Source of the DNA: Mycoplana azooxidifex
GTDB lineage: Bacteria; Pseudomonadota; Alphaproteobacteria; Rhizobiales; Rhizobiaceae
Assembly: GCF_014196765.1 (NCBI RefSeq)
Contig: NZ_JACIEE010000005.1
Span: forward strand, 1 to 64,000
Direction: 5' to 3'
Length of the DNA: 64,000 nt
Positions 55,137 through 63,819 of the stretch are shown here, in pieces (position 1 is the stretch's first letter; each line of letters starts with the position of its first letter). The notes below the pieces were generated by a model, which saw nothing but the letters and a program-made list of their open reading frames with translations, made no database searches and had not been told where the DNA came from. Position numbers and translations under genes: made by a program.

Positions 55137-55961
55137 TCACCCCCAGAAGCTGGGGATCGTTTCCTGCAGGCGCGGGCCCAACCGCAGCGGCGCGATTTTC
55201 TCCGCCAGTCCCGTCCTGTCGGAAATCTCCACACCCAGCCCGCAGATCGTGGCGGGTCCGTTCGCGGCCTCGAAGCGCCCCTTGGGCATCTTGGAGATGA
55301 AGCGGTTGAGCGGCTCCTCCTTGTCCATGCCGAGCGAGCTGTCGTAGTCGCCGCACATGCCGGCATCCGACATGTATCCGGTGCCGCCGTTCAGGATCTG
55401 GCAATCGGCGGTGGGCACATGCGTATGCGTGCCGACGACGAGGCTGGCGCGGCCGTCGACGAAATGGCCGAAGCATTGCTTCTCGCTCGTCGCCTCGGCG
55501 TGAAAGTCGAAGATGACCGCGTCCGCCTGCTCGCCGAGCGGGCAGGAGGCGAGGATCGCCTCGCCGGTCGTGAAGGGATCGTCCAGCTCGGGATGCATGA
55601 ACACGCGCCCCATGATGTTCGCCACCAGCACGCGTGCGCCGTTGCGAGCAAGGAACAAGTTCGATCCGCGCCCGGGCGTGCCGGCCGGATAGTTTGCCGG
55701 TCGCAGGAACTGGTCGTGCCGGCCGGCGAAGGTCACGGCCTCCTTCTGGTCCCAGACGTGGTTGCCTGTGGTCACGACATCGGCGCCGGCGTTGATCGTC
55801 TCCTGGAAGATGTCCTCGGTAATGCCGAACCCGCCGGCGGCGTTCTCGCCGTTGACCACGACGAAATCAAGCTTGAGGTCGGAGATCAGCCCCGGCAGCC
55901 GTTCCCAGACGGCGGTTCGCCCGCTCTTGCCCACCATGTCACCGAGAAAGAGAAACCGCAT
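55137..55961 (-). CDS. YmdB-family metallophosphoesterase
   Basis: YmdB-type proteins are cyclic-nucleotide phosphodiesterases of the calcineurin fold (TIGR00282). The 274-residue protein has MRFLFLGDMVGKSGRTAVWE, VVVNGENAAGGFGIT, TTGNHVWDQKEA, FDFHAEATSEK and GTHTHVPTAD, the full set of metal ligands. Its start overlaps the stop of the upstream cyclo-ligase gene (TGATG), so both form an operon. Confidence 0.92.
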   Translation of the reverse strand: MRFLFLGDMVGKSGRTAVWERLPGLISDLKLDFVVVNGENAAGGFGITEDIFQETINAGADVVTTGNHVWDQKEAVTFAGRHDQFLRPANYPAGTPGRGSNLFLARNGARVLVANIMGRVFMHPELDDPFTTGEAILASCPLGEQADAVIFDFHAEATSEKQCFGHFVDGRASLVVGTHTHVPTADCQILNGGTGYMSDAGMCGDYDSSLGMDKEEPLNRFISKMPKGRFEAANGPATICGLGVEISDRTGLAEKIAPLRLGPRLQETIPSFWG

Positions 55962-56572
55962 CAGCCCTGTCCATCCTGTCCACTCTGTTCCTTGAATACG
56001 CGAAAGCCGGTCTCGGTCAAAATCGCATCGAGCGCCACGTCGTGCGCCTCCGCCGGCACGGCCGGCACCTCCTGGCAATCGAAGGCGATGCCGATCAGCC
56101 GCGGCGTGAGCCCCTTGGCGTGCAGCCGGCTGATCGCGCGATCGTAGTGCCCCGCGCCATAGCCGATGCGGTGGCCGCCGGCATCGAAGGCCGAAATCGG
56201 AACCAGCAGGATTTCCGGATCCAGGGGTTCTGCCTCCGGCCCCGGTCCCGTCGTGCCGAATCCCGTCTTGACTAACGGCGCGCCGCGCACGAGTTCGCGG
56301 AAGACGATCGTTTCGCGGTCGAGCACGACCGGAAGGCAGAGCCGCGCGCCGCGCTCGGCGAGCCGCGCCATCAGCGGCCGGATATCGGCCTCCGAGCGGA
56401 TCGGCGAGAAACCGGAAATGACCGCGCCCGGCTCGAAGGCGATGATGTCGCCGGCATGGTCTGCCATCGCGAGGCTCGCCTCTATGCGTTCCTGCACGGG
56501 CATCGCATCCCGCAATGCCAGCTTCTGGTTTCGAAGCTCGGCCTTCTGTTCCTTCGGCGTCACGCGTCCCAT
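55961..56572 (-). CDS. 5-formyltetrahydrofolate cyclo-ligase
   Basis: The enzyme (YgfA/FthC) recycles 5-formyl-THF to 5,10-methenyl-THF with ATP. The 203-residue protein has the family motif HRIGYGAGHYDRAISRLHAK and the ATP region RLCLPVVLDRETIVFREL. It lies downstream of a probable 6S RNA, a linkage known in many proteobacteria, and overlaps ymdB. Confidence 0.92.
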   Translation of the reverse strand: MGRVTPKEQKAELRNQKLALRDAMPVQERIEASLAMADHAGDIIAFEPGAVISGFSPIRSEADIRPLMARLAERGARLCLPVVLDRETIVFRELVRGAPLVKTGFGTTGPGPEAEPLDPEILLVPISAFDAGGHRIGYGAGHYDRAISRLHAKGLTPRLIGIAFDCQEVPAVPAEAHDVALDAILTETGFRVFKEQSGQDGQG

Positions 56573-56653
56573 CCCCTGGCTGATCCAGCCCCTCCCTTAC
56601 CGCCATAGGCCGCCTGCCCGCAACCTCCGCCGAAAGATGGCGTTTCCGCGGGC

Positions 56654-56797
56654 GATCGACCCGGCGAAACGGCCGCAGGAACGACGACACCTGCGACTGT
56701 ATCGATATGCAACACCGTCCCCAAGGGTGGTGGAAGGAGCCCGAAGCGCCGTAAACCCGGAGCACAGGGTCGAGGATGGCTGGAGCCGGTCGACATC
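56654..56797 (-). ncRNA. ssrS: Probable 6S RNA
   Basis: The 298-nt spacer before the cyclo-ligase has no gene. On the minus strand GTCGACCGGC near 56794 pairs with GCCGGGTCGATC near 56654-56667, closing a rod of about 145 nt. The middle contains GGGCTCCTTCCACCA and CCTTGGGGACGGTG, which resembles what I recall of rhizobial 6S RNA. Position upstream of ygfA/fthC is conserved for ssrS. 6S RNA binds sigma-70 RNA polymerase in stationary phase. Ends are approximate. Confidence 0.65.
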
Positions 56798-56870
56798 TGC
56801 ATAAGATTTAATAAAGCATTTCAGAGAGTTCGGCTGGGCTCGGGCCCGCTCGCCCTCTATCAAGCCCGCC

Positions 56871-57110
56871 ATGTCACCCACCGATTCACAGTTCCGTCAC
56901 CGGCGCAACAGCGCTGCGCCCGATCTCTCCGCCATCGAACTGCGTTGCCTGGCGCTTGCCGCCGAAGGCAGGACGCCGGGGCAGATCGTGCTGGAAACGG
57001 ACCTGCCCCTGCCCCGTGTCGCCGAAGCGCTTTCGGGCGCCATGGAGAAGCTCGAGGCGCGCAACATCACTGGCGCGGTCTCGCGCGCAGCCCTGTTGAA
57101 ACTCATTTAA
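56871..57110 (+). CDS. Small LuxR-type helix-turn-helix protein
   Basis: The 79-residue protein consists of little more than a LuxR DNA-binding domain (LSAIELRCLALAAEGRTPGQ, VLETDLPLPRVAEALSGAME). No receiver or ligand domain is present. The pattern is clear but the recognition helix is divergent, so DNA binding is not certain. The start is divergent from the 6S RNA. Confidence 0.7.
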   Translation: MSPTDSQFRHRRNSAAPDLSAIELRCLALAAEGRTPGQIVLETDLPLPRVAEALSGAMEKLEARNITGAVSRAALLKLI

Positions 57111-57154
57111 GGCCCTCGTCTGCCGGCCCCGGTCCGCCAGTCCGCCTTCGACGA

Positions 57155-58138
57155 TCAGGCAGCCTGCGCCTCGGCCAGTTTCAGCAAGGAAGCCGCAGCC
57201 CCCTCGTCGGTGATCAGCGTGTTGCAGCCGACGCGCCGGATCGTCGCGCGAATGGCCGGCGCCCGGTGCGCGCCGCCCGAGACGAGCACGATATGGTTCG
57301 CCTTCTTCACCGTATCGAGATCGATCGACATCACCCGGTCGCGGATCGGATGGTCGATCGTCCGCCCCTCGGCGTCGAGGAAGTTGCACATGGTGTCGCA
57401 GACGCAGCCCGCCGCCACCAGTTCCTTCAGCACCGTAGGCGGCAGGAAGCCGCGTGACAGCGACGTCGAATCCGGGCCGATGTCGCCGCAGCTGACGACG
57501 GCGATGTCCATGTTCTCCGCCAACTCGAACAGCGGCTTCAGGCCGCACTTCTCGATCAGGCTGCGCTTGGTCTCGCGGCTGTCCACGATGAGCGGCGCAA
57601 GAAAGAGATAGCACTCCGCGCCGAGCTGGCTGGCGATCCGCCAGCTGTATTCGATCGGGTTGATGTGATGCGCCTCGACCACTCCGCCGAGCAGGGAGAC
57701 CACCTTCACCCGTTCCCGCCGCGCCGGGCGAAAACTGGCGAGCGAGGCAGTGAGCGTCCGCCCCCACCCGACACCCACCGTGCAGTCGTCGGGGATGACC
57801 TCGGTCAGGAACTGGCCGAGCGCGAGCCCTAACCCCTTGGCCGTCCCCTCCGCGGTCTCCGCCGCAGGCACCACGATCGCCTCGTCGAGCCCGTAGGCCC
57901 GCTCCAGGCGGGTCGCCAGTTCGATGCAGTCCCCCACGCCCTCGCCGATCCAGATCTGGACCTCGCCCCGCTTCAACGCCTCGTCCAGCATGCGGATCAC
58001 GGTGGTTCGGCCGATGCCGAGCTTCTCGGCTACGTCCTTCTGCGTCAGGCCCTGATTATAGTACAGCCAGGCAGCCCGAAGACGCAGCGAGGCGCTCTCA
58101 GAATAGGCCGTGTGCGTTCCGCGCCTGAGCTTCGTCAA
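57155..58138 (-). CDS. SorC/DeoR-type sugar-binding transcriptional regulator
   Basis: The 327-residue protein has an N-terminal helix-turn-helix (LYYNQGLTQKDVAEKLGIGR) and a sugar-phosphate-binding domain (GVGWGRTLTASLASFRP, VVSLLGGVVEAHHINPIEYS, LVSGGAHRAPAIRATIR). Similar proteins regulate erythritol, sorbitol or pentitol use. Start is TTG at 58138, preceded by GGGGACG; no ATG lies in the conserved N-terminus. It is divergent from transaldolase and may control it or a distant sugar locus. Confidence 0.87.
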   Translation of the reverse strand: MTKLRRGTHTAYSESASLRLRAAWLYYNQGLTQKDVAEKLGIGRTTVIRMLDEALKRGEVQIWIGEGVGDCIELATRLERAYGLDEAIVVPAAETAEGTAKGLGLALGQFLTEVIPDDCTVGVGWGRTLTASLASFRPARRERVKVVSLLGGVVEAHHINPIEYSWRIASQLGAECYLFLAPLIVDSRETKRSLIEKCGLKPLFELAENMDIAVVSCGDIGPDSTSLSRGFLPPTVLKELVAAGCVCDTMCNFLDAEGRTIDHPIRDRVMSIDLDTVKKANHIVLVSGGAHRAPAIRATIRRVGCNTLITDEGAAASLLKLAEAQAA

Positions 58139-58244
58139 TGTTTCGTCCCCGCCTCTGCGGCAAAACCCGCGGCTATCCTGTCGGCCTTTCCTAGCACGAA
58201 ACGCAATTGATGCGACATATGTTTATCGGAATGCGCAAAAGTGC

Positions 58245-58274
58245 TTGACATCCGACCCATGCGCCACCGATATT
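58245..58274 (+). promoter_or_regulatory. Sigma-70-type promoter of tal
   Basis: TTGACA, an 18-nt spacer, GATATT in the 318-nt spacer before transaldolase, leaving a 5' leader of roughly 175 nt. Apart from this and an AT-rich ACATATGTTTATC stretch near 58213, nothing else is evident in the spacer. Confidence 0.5.
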
Positions 58275-58456
58275 CGCCTCGCACCCTCGGCGCGACAAAG
58301 TGCCGGCGGAGTGCTAGTGTGCGGTCACGGCGAAGCGGTCCCAGGAAGCCCGCAACGCCGTGCCGACACTTCAGAAATTGCGCAGCCTGCGCTTGCTGCG
58401 GACGGACGGCGCCTTGCTTGACGCCACGGATGACACCACGGAACGGGATCTCGAAC

Positions 58457-59419
58457 ATGACCTCCAAGCTTGAACAACTGCGTGCCATGACGACCGTTGT
58501 GGCCGATACCGGCGACATCGAAGCCGTGGCCCGCCTGAAGCCCGTAGACTGCACCACCAATCCGACCATCGTCCTAAAGGCACTGGGCACGCCGCTGTTC
58601 GCCGACACGGTCGCCGAGGCGCTGCGCTGGGGCCAGTCGCAGGGCGGCAACCGCGAAGGCGTCATCGCCGCGGTCGCCGATCGCCTGGCGATCTCCGTCG
58701 GTGCGGCGCTCTCCGAGCTCGTTCCCGGCCGCGTCTCGACCGAAGTCGACGCCGACCTGTCCTTCGACACCGAAGCCTCGATCGAAAAGGGTCGCGCCAT
58801 CATCAAGGCCTATGAAGCCCGCGGCATCGGCCGCGAGCGCATCCTCATCAAGCTCGCCTCCACCTGGGAAGGCATCCGCGCCGCCGAAGTGCTGCAGAAG
58901 GAAGGCATCGACTGCAACCTGACGCTGCTCTTCAACAAGGCCCAGGCGATCGCCTGCGCCGACGCCGGCGCCTTCCTCATCTCGCCCTTCGTCGGCCGCA
59001 TCCTCGACTGGCACGTCAAGGCCTCGGGCAAGACGTTCACCGCCGAAGAAGATCCGGGCGTGCTCTCGGTCCGCGCGATCTACGACTACTACAAGTCCAA
59101 CGGCATCAAGACGATCGTCATGGGCGCCTCCTTCCGCAGCACCGGCGAGATCGAGGCCCTGGCCGGCTGCGACCGCCTGACGATCAGCCCGCAACTGCTG
59201 GAAGAACTCGACAAGGCCGAAGGCACGCTAGAACGCAAGCTTTCGCCCGAGACGGTCAACCGCGTCGCCCCGATCAAGGTCGACGAGAAAACCTTCCGCT
59301 GGATGCTGAACGAGGACGCCATGGCGACCGAGAAGCTCTCCGAAGGCATCCGCGCCTTCGCCAAGGACCTCGGCGCCCTGCGCGCAATGATCGACAAGGA
59401 ATTGAAGGCGGCCGCCTGA
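58457..59419 (+). CDS. tal: Transaldolase (TalB type)
   Basis: Transaldolase moves a dihydroxyacetone unit in the pentose phosphate pathway. The 320-residue protein matches Tal[14 protein letters not shown], Schiff-base Lys132 in [20 protein letters not shown] and [19 protein letters not shown]. Length and lysine position equal those of E. coli TalB. It stands divergent from a sugar-binding regulator gene. Confidence 0.96.
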   Translation: MTSKLEQLRAMTTVVADTGDIEAVARLKPVDCTTNPTIVLKALGTPLFADTVAEALRWGQSQGGNREGVIAAVADRLAISVGAALSELVPGRVSTEVDADLSFDTEASIEKGRAIIKAYEARGIGRERILIKLASTWEGIRAAEVLQKEGIDCNLTLLFNKAQAIACADAGAFLISPFVGRILDWHVKASGKTFTAEEDPGVLSVRAIYDYYKSNGIKTIVMGASFRSTGEIEALAGCDRLTISPQLLEELDKAEGTLERKLSPETVNRVAPIKVDEKTFRWMLNEDAMATEKLSEGIRAFAKDLGALRAMIDKELKAAA

Positions 59420-59450
59420 TAGCGGCTTTCCTCTCCTTGCAGGAACATGG

Positions 59451-59480
59451 CGGCCGCCCTCGGGCGGCCGTTTGCCGTTT
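59451..59480 (+). terminator. Terminator of tal
   Basis: CGGCCGCCC-TC-type turn-GGGCGGCCG with TTT and later TTTT after it, 31 nt after the tal stop. Confidence 0.75.
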
Positions 59481-59555
59481 TCGATGAGCCTCAGTGGCGG
59501 AACGGGGCGCTGCATTGTCCGCCCCCGCCTTGCCTGCGGTCCTAAATGGCCCCGC

Positions 59556-60701
59556 CTATTCGGCCGCGTCCCCTGCTAGAGCAGCATCGCCACGCATGCC
59601 GGCCAGTTCGTCCTCGATCCGTGCTGCGACCTCGTCCCAGGACAGGATGCCCTCGCGCCATGCCGGATCATGTGGCAGGGCGACGGCCATTTCGACCTTG
59701 CCGGCCCAGTCCGGTTCGCCTGCCGGCGCGTAGCCGACGAGGTTGCCGCGCCCGGCCCCCAGGATATCCGGCACGAGCACCGGCAGCAGGCAGTAGGCAT
59801 ATTGCTGGAGCTTGAGGCTGGACTCGGCGAGATAGCGCTCCCGCTCGGTCAGCCGGTAGGGCGCGATGCCGAAATCGGCGAACTTGATGTAGGGGACGAT
59901 GTCAGCGAACGCCCGCTCGCCGTAGAGGCGCACGTTCGGCGGAAACGTGCCCGAAATCCCCGCGCCGAACAGGTGCAGGAAAACGTCCGGATCCGCCGCC
60001 GCCATCGCCCGCACCGCATCCGCGTCGAACAGCATGTTGCCGACGGAGACGCCGTTGCGCGATCCGGCCGCATAGGGCGATGTCGTGCAGGCGTCGAACG
60101 CGACCTTGTCGATGCCCTGCGGGACGGCGACGATGCGGCTTTCCTGCGGCAACCCTTCCGCCATGGCCGCCGACGGCACGATCACCCGGTCGAACAGCGG
60201 GGCGATCCGGCGCTCCAACTGCTGCAGATGGGTGGCGGCACCGACGGTATCGAGCCGGTCGCGCTTGAAATAGAGCGTGCGCGCAGCGGGATTGATGCGG
60301 CGAACCGCATCGAAGAACGCGATCGCCGTCCCGGATTCGATCGCGACCACGTCGGCGGCCCGGATCGCCGCCTTCATGAAGGCGGGCGGCAGGTTGCCGT
60401 AGAGCGGGAAGAATAGCGCGTTGATCCCGTTGAGGGCGGCGCTTCCCGAGCTGAACGGGTGCAGCGGCGGCAGGTAGCAGGCGGAGCGGCGGCGCGGCGC
60501 GGTCTGCACGAAGCGGTTTTTCTGGTCCGCCGAAAGCCCGGCATAGAGCTCGGGCCGCTTGAACGACGTCAGGGTGCTGAACCCGACGCTGATCGTATCG
60601 ACCTCGTGGCCGCGGGCGGCAAGCGCCTCGGTCACGAAATGCACGCTGGCCTTGCGTGTTGTCGGCAAGAAGGCGTGCGTCGATAGAAATAGGAATCGCA
60701 T
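59556..60701 (-). CDS. GumK-like (GT70) glycosyltransferase
   Basis: The 381-residue protein is of GT-B type. Its N-terminus (MRFLFLSTHAFLPTTRKASV, then EALAARGHEVDTISVGFS) resembles GumK, the glucuronosyltransferase of xanthan synthesis. The donor-domain part contains RIVAVPQGIDK, VRLYGERAFADIVPYIKFAD and GIAPYRL. The sugar moved is unknown. It is the last of three minus/plus surface polysaccharide genes and lies 53 nt after the ATP-grasp gene on the same strand. Confidence 0.78.
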   Translation of the reverse strand: MRFLFLSTHAFLPTTRKASVHFVTEALAARGHEVDTISVGFSTLTSFKRPELYAGLSADQKNRFVQTAPRRRSACYLPPLHPFSSGSAALNGINALFFPLYGNLPPAFMKAAIRAADVVAIESGTAIAFFDAVRRINPAARTLYFKRDRLDTVGAATHLQQLERRIAPLFDRVIVPSAAMAEGLPQESRIVAVPQGIDKVAFDACTTSPYAAGSRNGVSVGNMLFDADAVRAMAAADPDVFLHLFGAGISGTFPPNVRLYGERAFADIVPYIKFADFGIAPYRLTERERYLAESSLKLQQYAYCLLPVLVPDILGAGRGNLVGYAPAGEPDWAGKVEMAVALPHDPAWREGILSWDEVAARIEDELAGMRGDAALAGDAAE

Positions 60702-60754
60702 CTCGTTCCGGTCCGTCGCCGCCAGCAAGCCTGTCGCCGCCGGCCTGTCTGTCC

Positions 60755-61669
60755 TCAGCGCAGCGCCTGCACCAGCTCCTGCTTCCACATCGACCCGAGC
60801 ATCTCGTCGAACTGGTCCGGCACGCAGCCCTTGAAGCCGCCGCCCGGATAGAGCGTCAGTTCGCCGACATAGATGCGCCCGCCGCAGCGGTAGAGATCGA
60901 CGCGCATGAAATCGCTGTCGCCGGCTATCTTGCGCACGACCTCCAGCATTTCGTCCAGATCGCCCGGCCGCGGCAAATCGCCCGCATAGGGTTCGTAGTA
61001 GAAGCTCTCGTGCTTCATCGGCTGCCAGTCCGGCGTGAAGTTGCACTCATAGCCGACGCCGTCGCGCCGAAGCCGCATCTCGATATGGGAGACACGACCC
61101 GAAAAGACGAAGAACCGGTAGTCGTCGGGCGCATCGCCATTGTCCACCAGCATCTCTTCGACGATGATCAGCGGCTCGAATTCGCCATAGGCCCATTCGC
61201 GGTTGATGCGGTGATGCTTGAGCTTCAGCCATTCCGGCCCCGGATCGGCGGCCAGCAGTTCATCGATGTCGCGCCGCTCGCGCAGGAACGCGCCGCAGCC
61301 GGAGGCATGCGTCGGCTTGACCACCGCCGGCAGCGGGATGGTCGACCAGTCGACTGCTTTCAGGTCGCGCCCGACCCAATAGGTCGGAATGACATACTGT
61401 TCGCCGGCGCGCTGCGCGATCAGCGCCTTGGCCCCGTGCTTGTCGACCATCTGCGCATAGATCGGCCGACGGTCGTAGAGCTTGCGCGCCTGCACCTTCT
61501 CGCTGAACAGGCGCGGCTGCTCGAAGTCGGGAAAGCGCCCTGCCATCGAGTAGTACTTCCAGCGCAGGTACGGTCGGTCGGGAAGGACCGCGATGAGACG
61601 CCAGAAGAGATGCTGCAGCTTCTGCTTCAGCCGGCTCTCATGGCGCGCGGAAAGCGAGATGTCCGGCAT
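60755..61669 (-). CDS. ATP-grasp protein, TupA-like
   Basis: The 304-residue protein is of the TupA-like ATP-grasp family, whose first member attaches amino acids to cell-wall polymers. It shows LFSEKVQARKLYDRRPIYAQ, AVVKPTHASGCGAFL and EPLIIVEEMLVDNGDAPDDY, and the metal/ATP end FMRVDLYRCGGRIYVGELTL. Start is the ATG at 61669 with AAGG upstream; a GTG three codons earlier is possible. Context with a glycosyltransferase and flippase points to modification of a surface polysaccharide. Confidence 0.85.
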   Translation of the reverse strand: MPDISLSARHESRLKQKLQHLFWRLIAVLPDRPYLRWKYYSMAGRFPDFEQPRLFSEKVQARKLYDRRPIYAQMVDKHGAKALIAQRAGEQYVIPTYWVGRDLKAVDWSTIPLPAVVKPTHASGCGAFLRERRDIDELLAADPGPEWLKLKHHRINREWAYGEFEPLIIVEEMLVDNGDAPDDYRFFVFSGRVSHIEMRLRRDGVGYECNFTPDWQPMKHESFYYEPYAGDLPRPGDLDEMLEVVRKIAGDSDFMRVDLYRCGGRIYVGELTLYPGGGFKGCVPDQFDEMLGSMWKQELVQALR

Positions 61670-61854
61670 GGGATACACCTTAGGATGGAACTTACGCTGG
61701 TTCTGCCCTAAACCAGTTTTGTTAAGCCGGGGTTAGCGAAAAGCCCGGAAGCCCAGCTTTCGCACCACCGGACACTGAATCTTAAGCCCGCTGATCTAGG
61801 CGTTAGGGATGGCCTCCCGCCCACGCGGGCGGCAGAACGAAGACGGTCGCCACG

Positions 61855-63345
61855 ATGCAATCCATGCTCGGCTCATCCCTGCTCAATGCCGCTGCCGGCC
61901 TGCTGTCGCTGTTTGCCGGCTTCGGCAGCAGCGTCGTCGTGGCGCGCATGCTGGGCGTGGAGGGCGCAGGGATCGTCGCCTACGCGCTCTGGATCATGAC
62001 GGTGGCGACGCTGCTGTCTGATTTCGGCATGCCGCAGGCGGTGTTGCGGTTCGTCGGCCAAGCGGATGGCGGGGAAGGCGCCCGTCCGGGCCTCGTCCTC
62101 ACGCTGACGAAGCGCTTCGTGCTGACCACGAGCACGCTTGCCGTCGGCATCGTCGGCTACGCGCTCTGGCTGGACTATACCGGCGAGGCCACCGCCACGC
62201 TGATCTGGATCGCGACGGCGGCCCTGTTCCTCTCCTATGCCTATTCGACGATGTCGCTGGGCGCAGCACAGGGGCTCGGCCGGTTTCGCGAAAGCAGCCT
62301 CAACACGGCGATCGGCTGCCTGGTGCAGCCTTTCCTCGTCGCCCTCGGCGCCTTCCTGCTGGGACCGGCGGGCGCGATCTTCGGCCATGTCTTCCGCCAT
62401 CTTCCGCAGGCGCTGTCCCTGCCGAAATACCTGAAGCCGGCATCGAAGGACATCGAGCCGGTGACGCCACCGATGAAGGCCTATGCGCGCAATGCCTGGC
62501 TCTCCGGCGGCATGACCGCACTTCTGGGCTCGCGGGTGGAACTCGCCGTCATCGGCCTGTTCTTCAACCTGACCGCGGTCGGGCACTATGCGATCGCCTC
62601 GACCATGGCCGGCATGGTCGTGCAGCTCTCCTATTTCCTGGTGGCCCCGCTGGTGCCGCTGTTCTCCCACCACAGCGACCGCGGCGACCATGCCGCGCTG
62701 ACGAAATCCTACCAGCGCAGCCTGCTCGGCCTGTCGCTGGTGGTCGCCCCGATCTGCCTTGGCGGTGCCGCCATATCGCCGGTGCTGATTCCGCTGCTGT
62801 TCGGCGAGGCCTTCCGCCCCTCGGTGGCGCTGTCCGTCGTCCTGCTCGGCTTCACCGTGTTCTCCGCCCTCATCACGGTGCCTTATCGCCTGATGCTGGC
62901 GCGCGAGAAAAGCGGCGCGGTGCTGCGCCTTTCGGCCTGGGAAGGCATTGCCTGCATCGGCCTGCTCTTTGCGGCCGTCCCTCTCTTCGGCACGATGGGT
63001 GCTGCCGTCGTCAAGGGCCTGACGCTGACAGGAAGCTGCCTCTTCTGCCTCTGGTACTGCCACCGCCGCCTCGGCATCGCCTGCGACCTTCCGGCGCTGG
63101 CGAAGGTCTTGCTGGCCGCAATCCTGTGCGCGGCGGCAGCCGGTGCCTGCATCTGGTGGATGCCGAACCTGGCGGGGATGGTCTTGGGCATCTTCGCCGG
63201 CGCGATCGCCTACGCTCTCGCCCTCGCCGTCCTCGGCGCAGTCCCCGCAGAGGAGCGACGGCTGGTCGCCGATCTGGCCAGGGCCAGGCTGCCCGCGCCG
63301 GTCGCCGGCATGCTCAGCCGCGCCATCCTGGCCGGCCGCGGGTGA
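61855..63345 (+). CDS. Polysaccharide flippase (Wzx/MOP family)
   Basis: The 496-residue membrane protein has about 12-14 helices. It carries MOP/Wzx patterns: GFGSSVVVARMLGVEGAGIV near the N-terminus, ALLGSRVELAVIGLFFN in the middle and FTVFSALITVPYRLMLAREK. It moves lipid-linked sugars across the inner membrane. It is divergent from the ATP-grasp and GumK-like genes across 185 nt, and the three probably work on one polymer. No polymerase is in the window. Confidence 0.87.
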   Translation: MQSMLGSSLLNAAAGLLSLFAGFGSSVVVARMLGVEGAGIVAYALWIMTVATLLSDFGMPQAVLRFVGQADGGEGARPGLVLTLTKRFVLTTSTLAVGIVGYALWLDYTGEATATLIWIATAALFLSYAYSTMSLGAAQGLGRFRESSLNTAIGCLVQPFLVALGAFLLGPAGAIFGHVFRHLPQALSLPKYLKPASKDIEPVTPPMKAYARNAWLSGGMTALLGSRVELAVIGLFFNLTAVGHYAIASTMAGMVVQLSYFLVAPLVPLFSHHSDRGDHAALTKSYQRSLLGLSLVVAPICLGGAAISPVLIPLLFGEAFRPSVALSVVLLGFTVFSALITVPYRLMLAREKSGAVLRLSAWEGIACIGLLFAAVPLFGTMGAAVVKGLTLTGSCLFCLWYCHRRLGIACDLPALAKVLLAAILCAAAAGACIWWMPNLAGMVLGIFAGAIAYALALAVLGAVPAEERRLVADLARARLPAPVAGMLSRAILAGRG

Positions 63346-63365
63346 AATCGGCCGTCAGGCCGGTG

Positions 63366-63437
63366 CTATAGAAATTTCTTTTCACAGAAACGAAGCAAAT
63401 TAGGAAAGGCATCCAATTGCTTGTCAGTCATCTTCAT
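63366..63437 (-). other. Tiny open frame, possible recombinase-end fragment
   Basis: The 23-codon frame MKMTDKQLDAFPNLLRFCEK (plus 3 residues) is preceded by AAAGG. Read further upstream in frame it has KPKGRPMKMTDKQ, which resembles the start of the C-terminal helix-turn-helix of serine recombinases (GRPKKLT-type). It may be a remnant or noise. Confidence 0.2.
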
Positions 63438-63489
63438 GGGGCGACCTTTCGGTTTGCACCTACGTATGAACGTGCCTTTTATTTGGCAA

Positions 63490-63819
63490 CTATGGCGAGG
63501 AGTTCCTCATGTCAACGGCGCGACCACCCTGCCATCCTGTATTTGAAATCTTTATAAAGTCCTCAAAACCGCAACTGTCGCAGTGAATCCTAAATGCAAG
63601 CGTAAATCCATTCTTGGCCACACTGTGACATTGATCATTGTAGGGGTTCACTGCTTGCTGAGCATGGATGCCATGTTCAAGAACTCGGACGATCTGGTCA
63701 TCTGGACACTTCGGGCAAAAGAAATAAAAATAGTCGGTGTCGACTGTCGCGCCGCGCAACTTGCCGCCCTCTACGTCAGGCGAACCATGGTAGGGCTTCC
63801 CATTGTTGAACTGCTGCAT
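63490..63819 (-). CDS. Small zinc-ribbon protein of unknown function
   Basis: The 109-residue protein has two Cys pairs, FFCPKCPDD and HCDSCGF, about 45 residues apart, the layout of a zinc ribbon. No other family signature is seen. The ATG at 63819 follows GGAGGA. The surrounding DNA is noticeably less GC-rich than the rest, which fits a transferred accessory segment that continues beyond the window. From 63820 to the end I see no gene I can support. Confidence 0.6.
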   Translation of the reverse strand: MQQFNNGKPYHGSPDVEGGKLRGATVDTDYFYFFCPKCPDDQIVRVLEHGIHAQQAVNPYNDQCHSVAKNGFTLAFRIHCDSCGFEDFIKISNTGWQGGRAVDMRNSSP

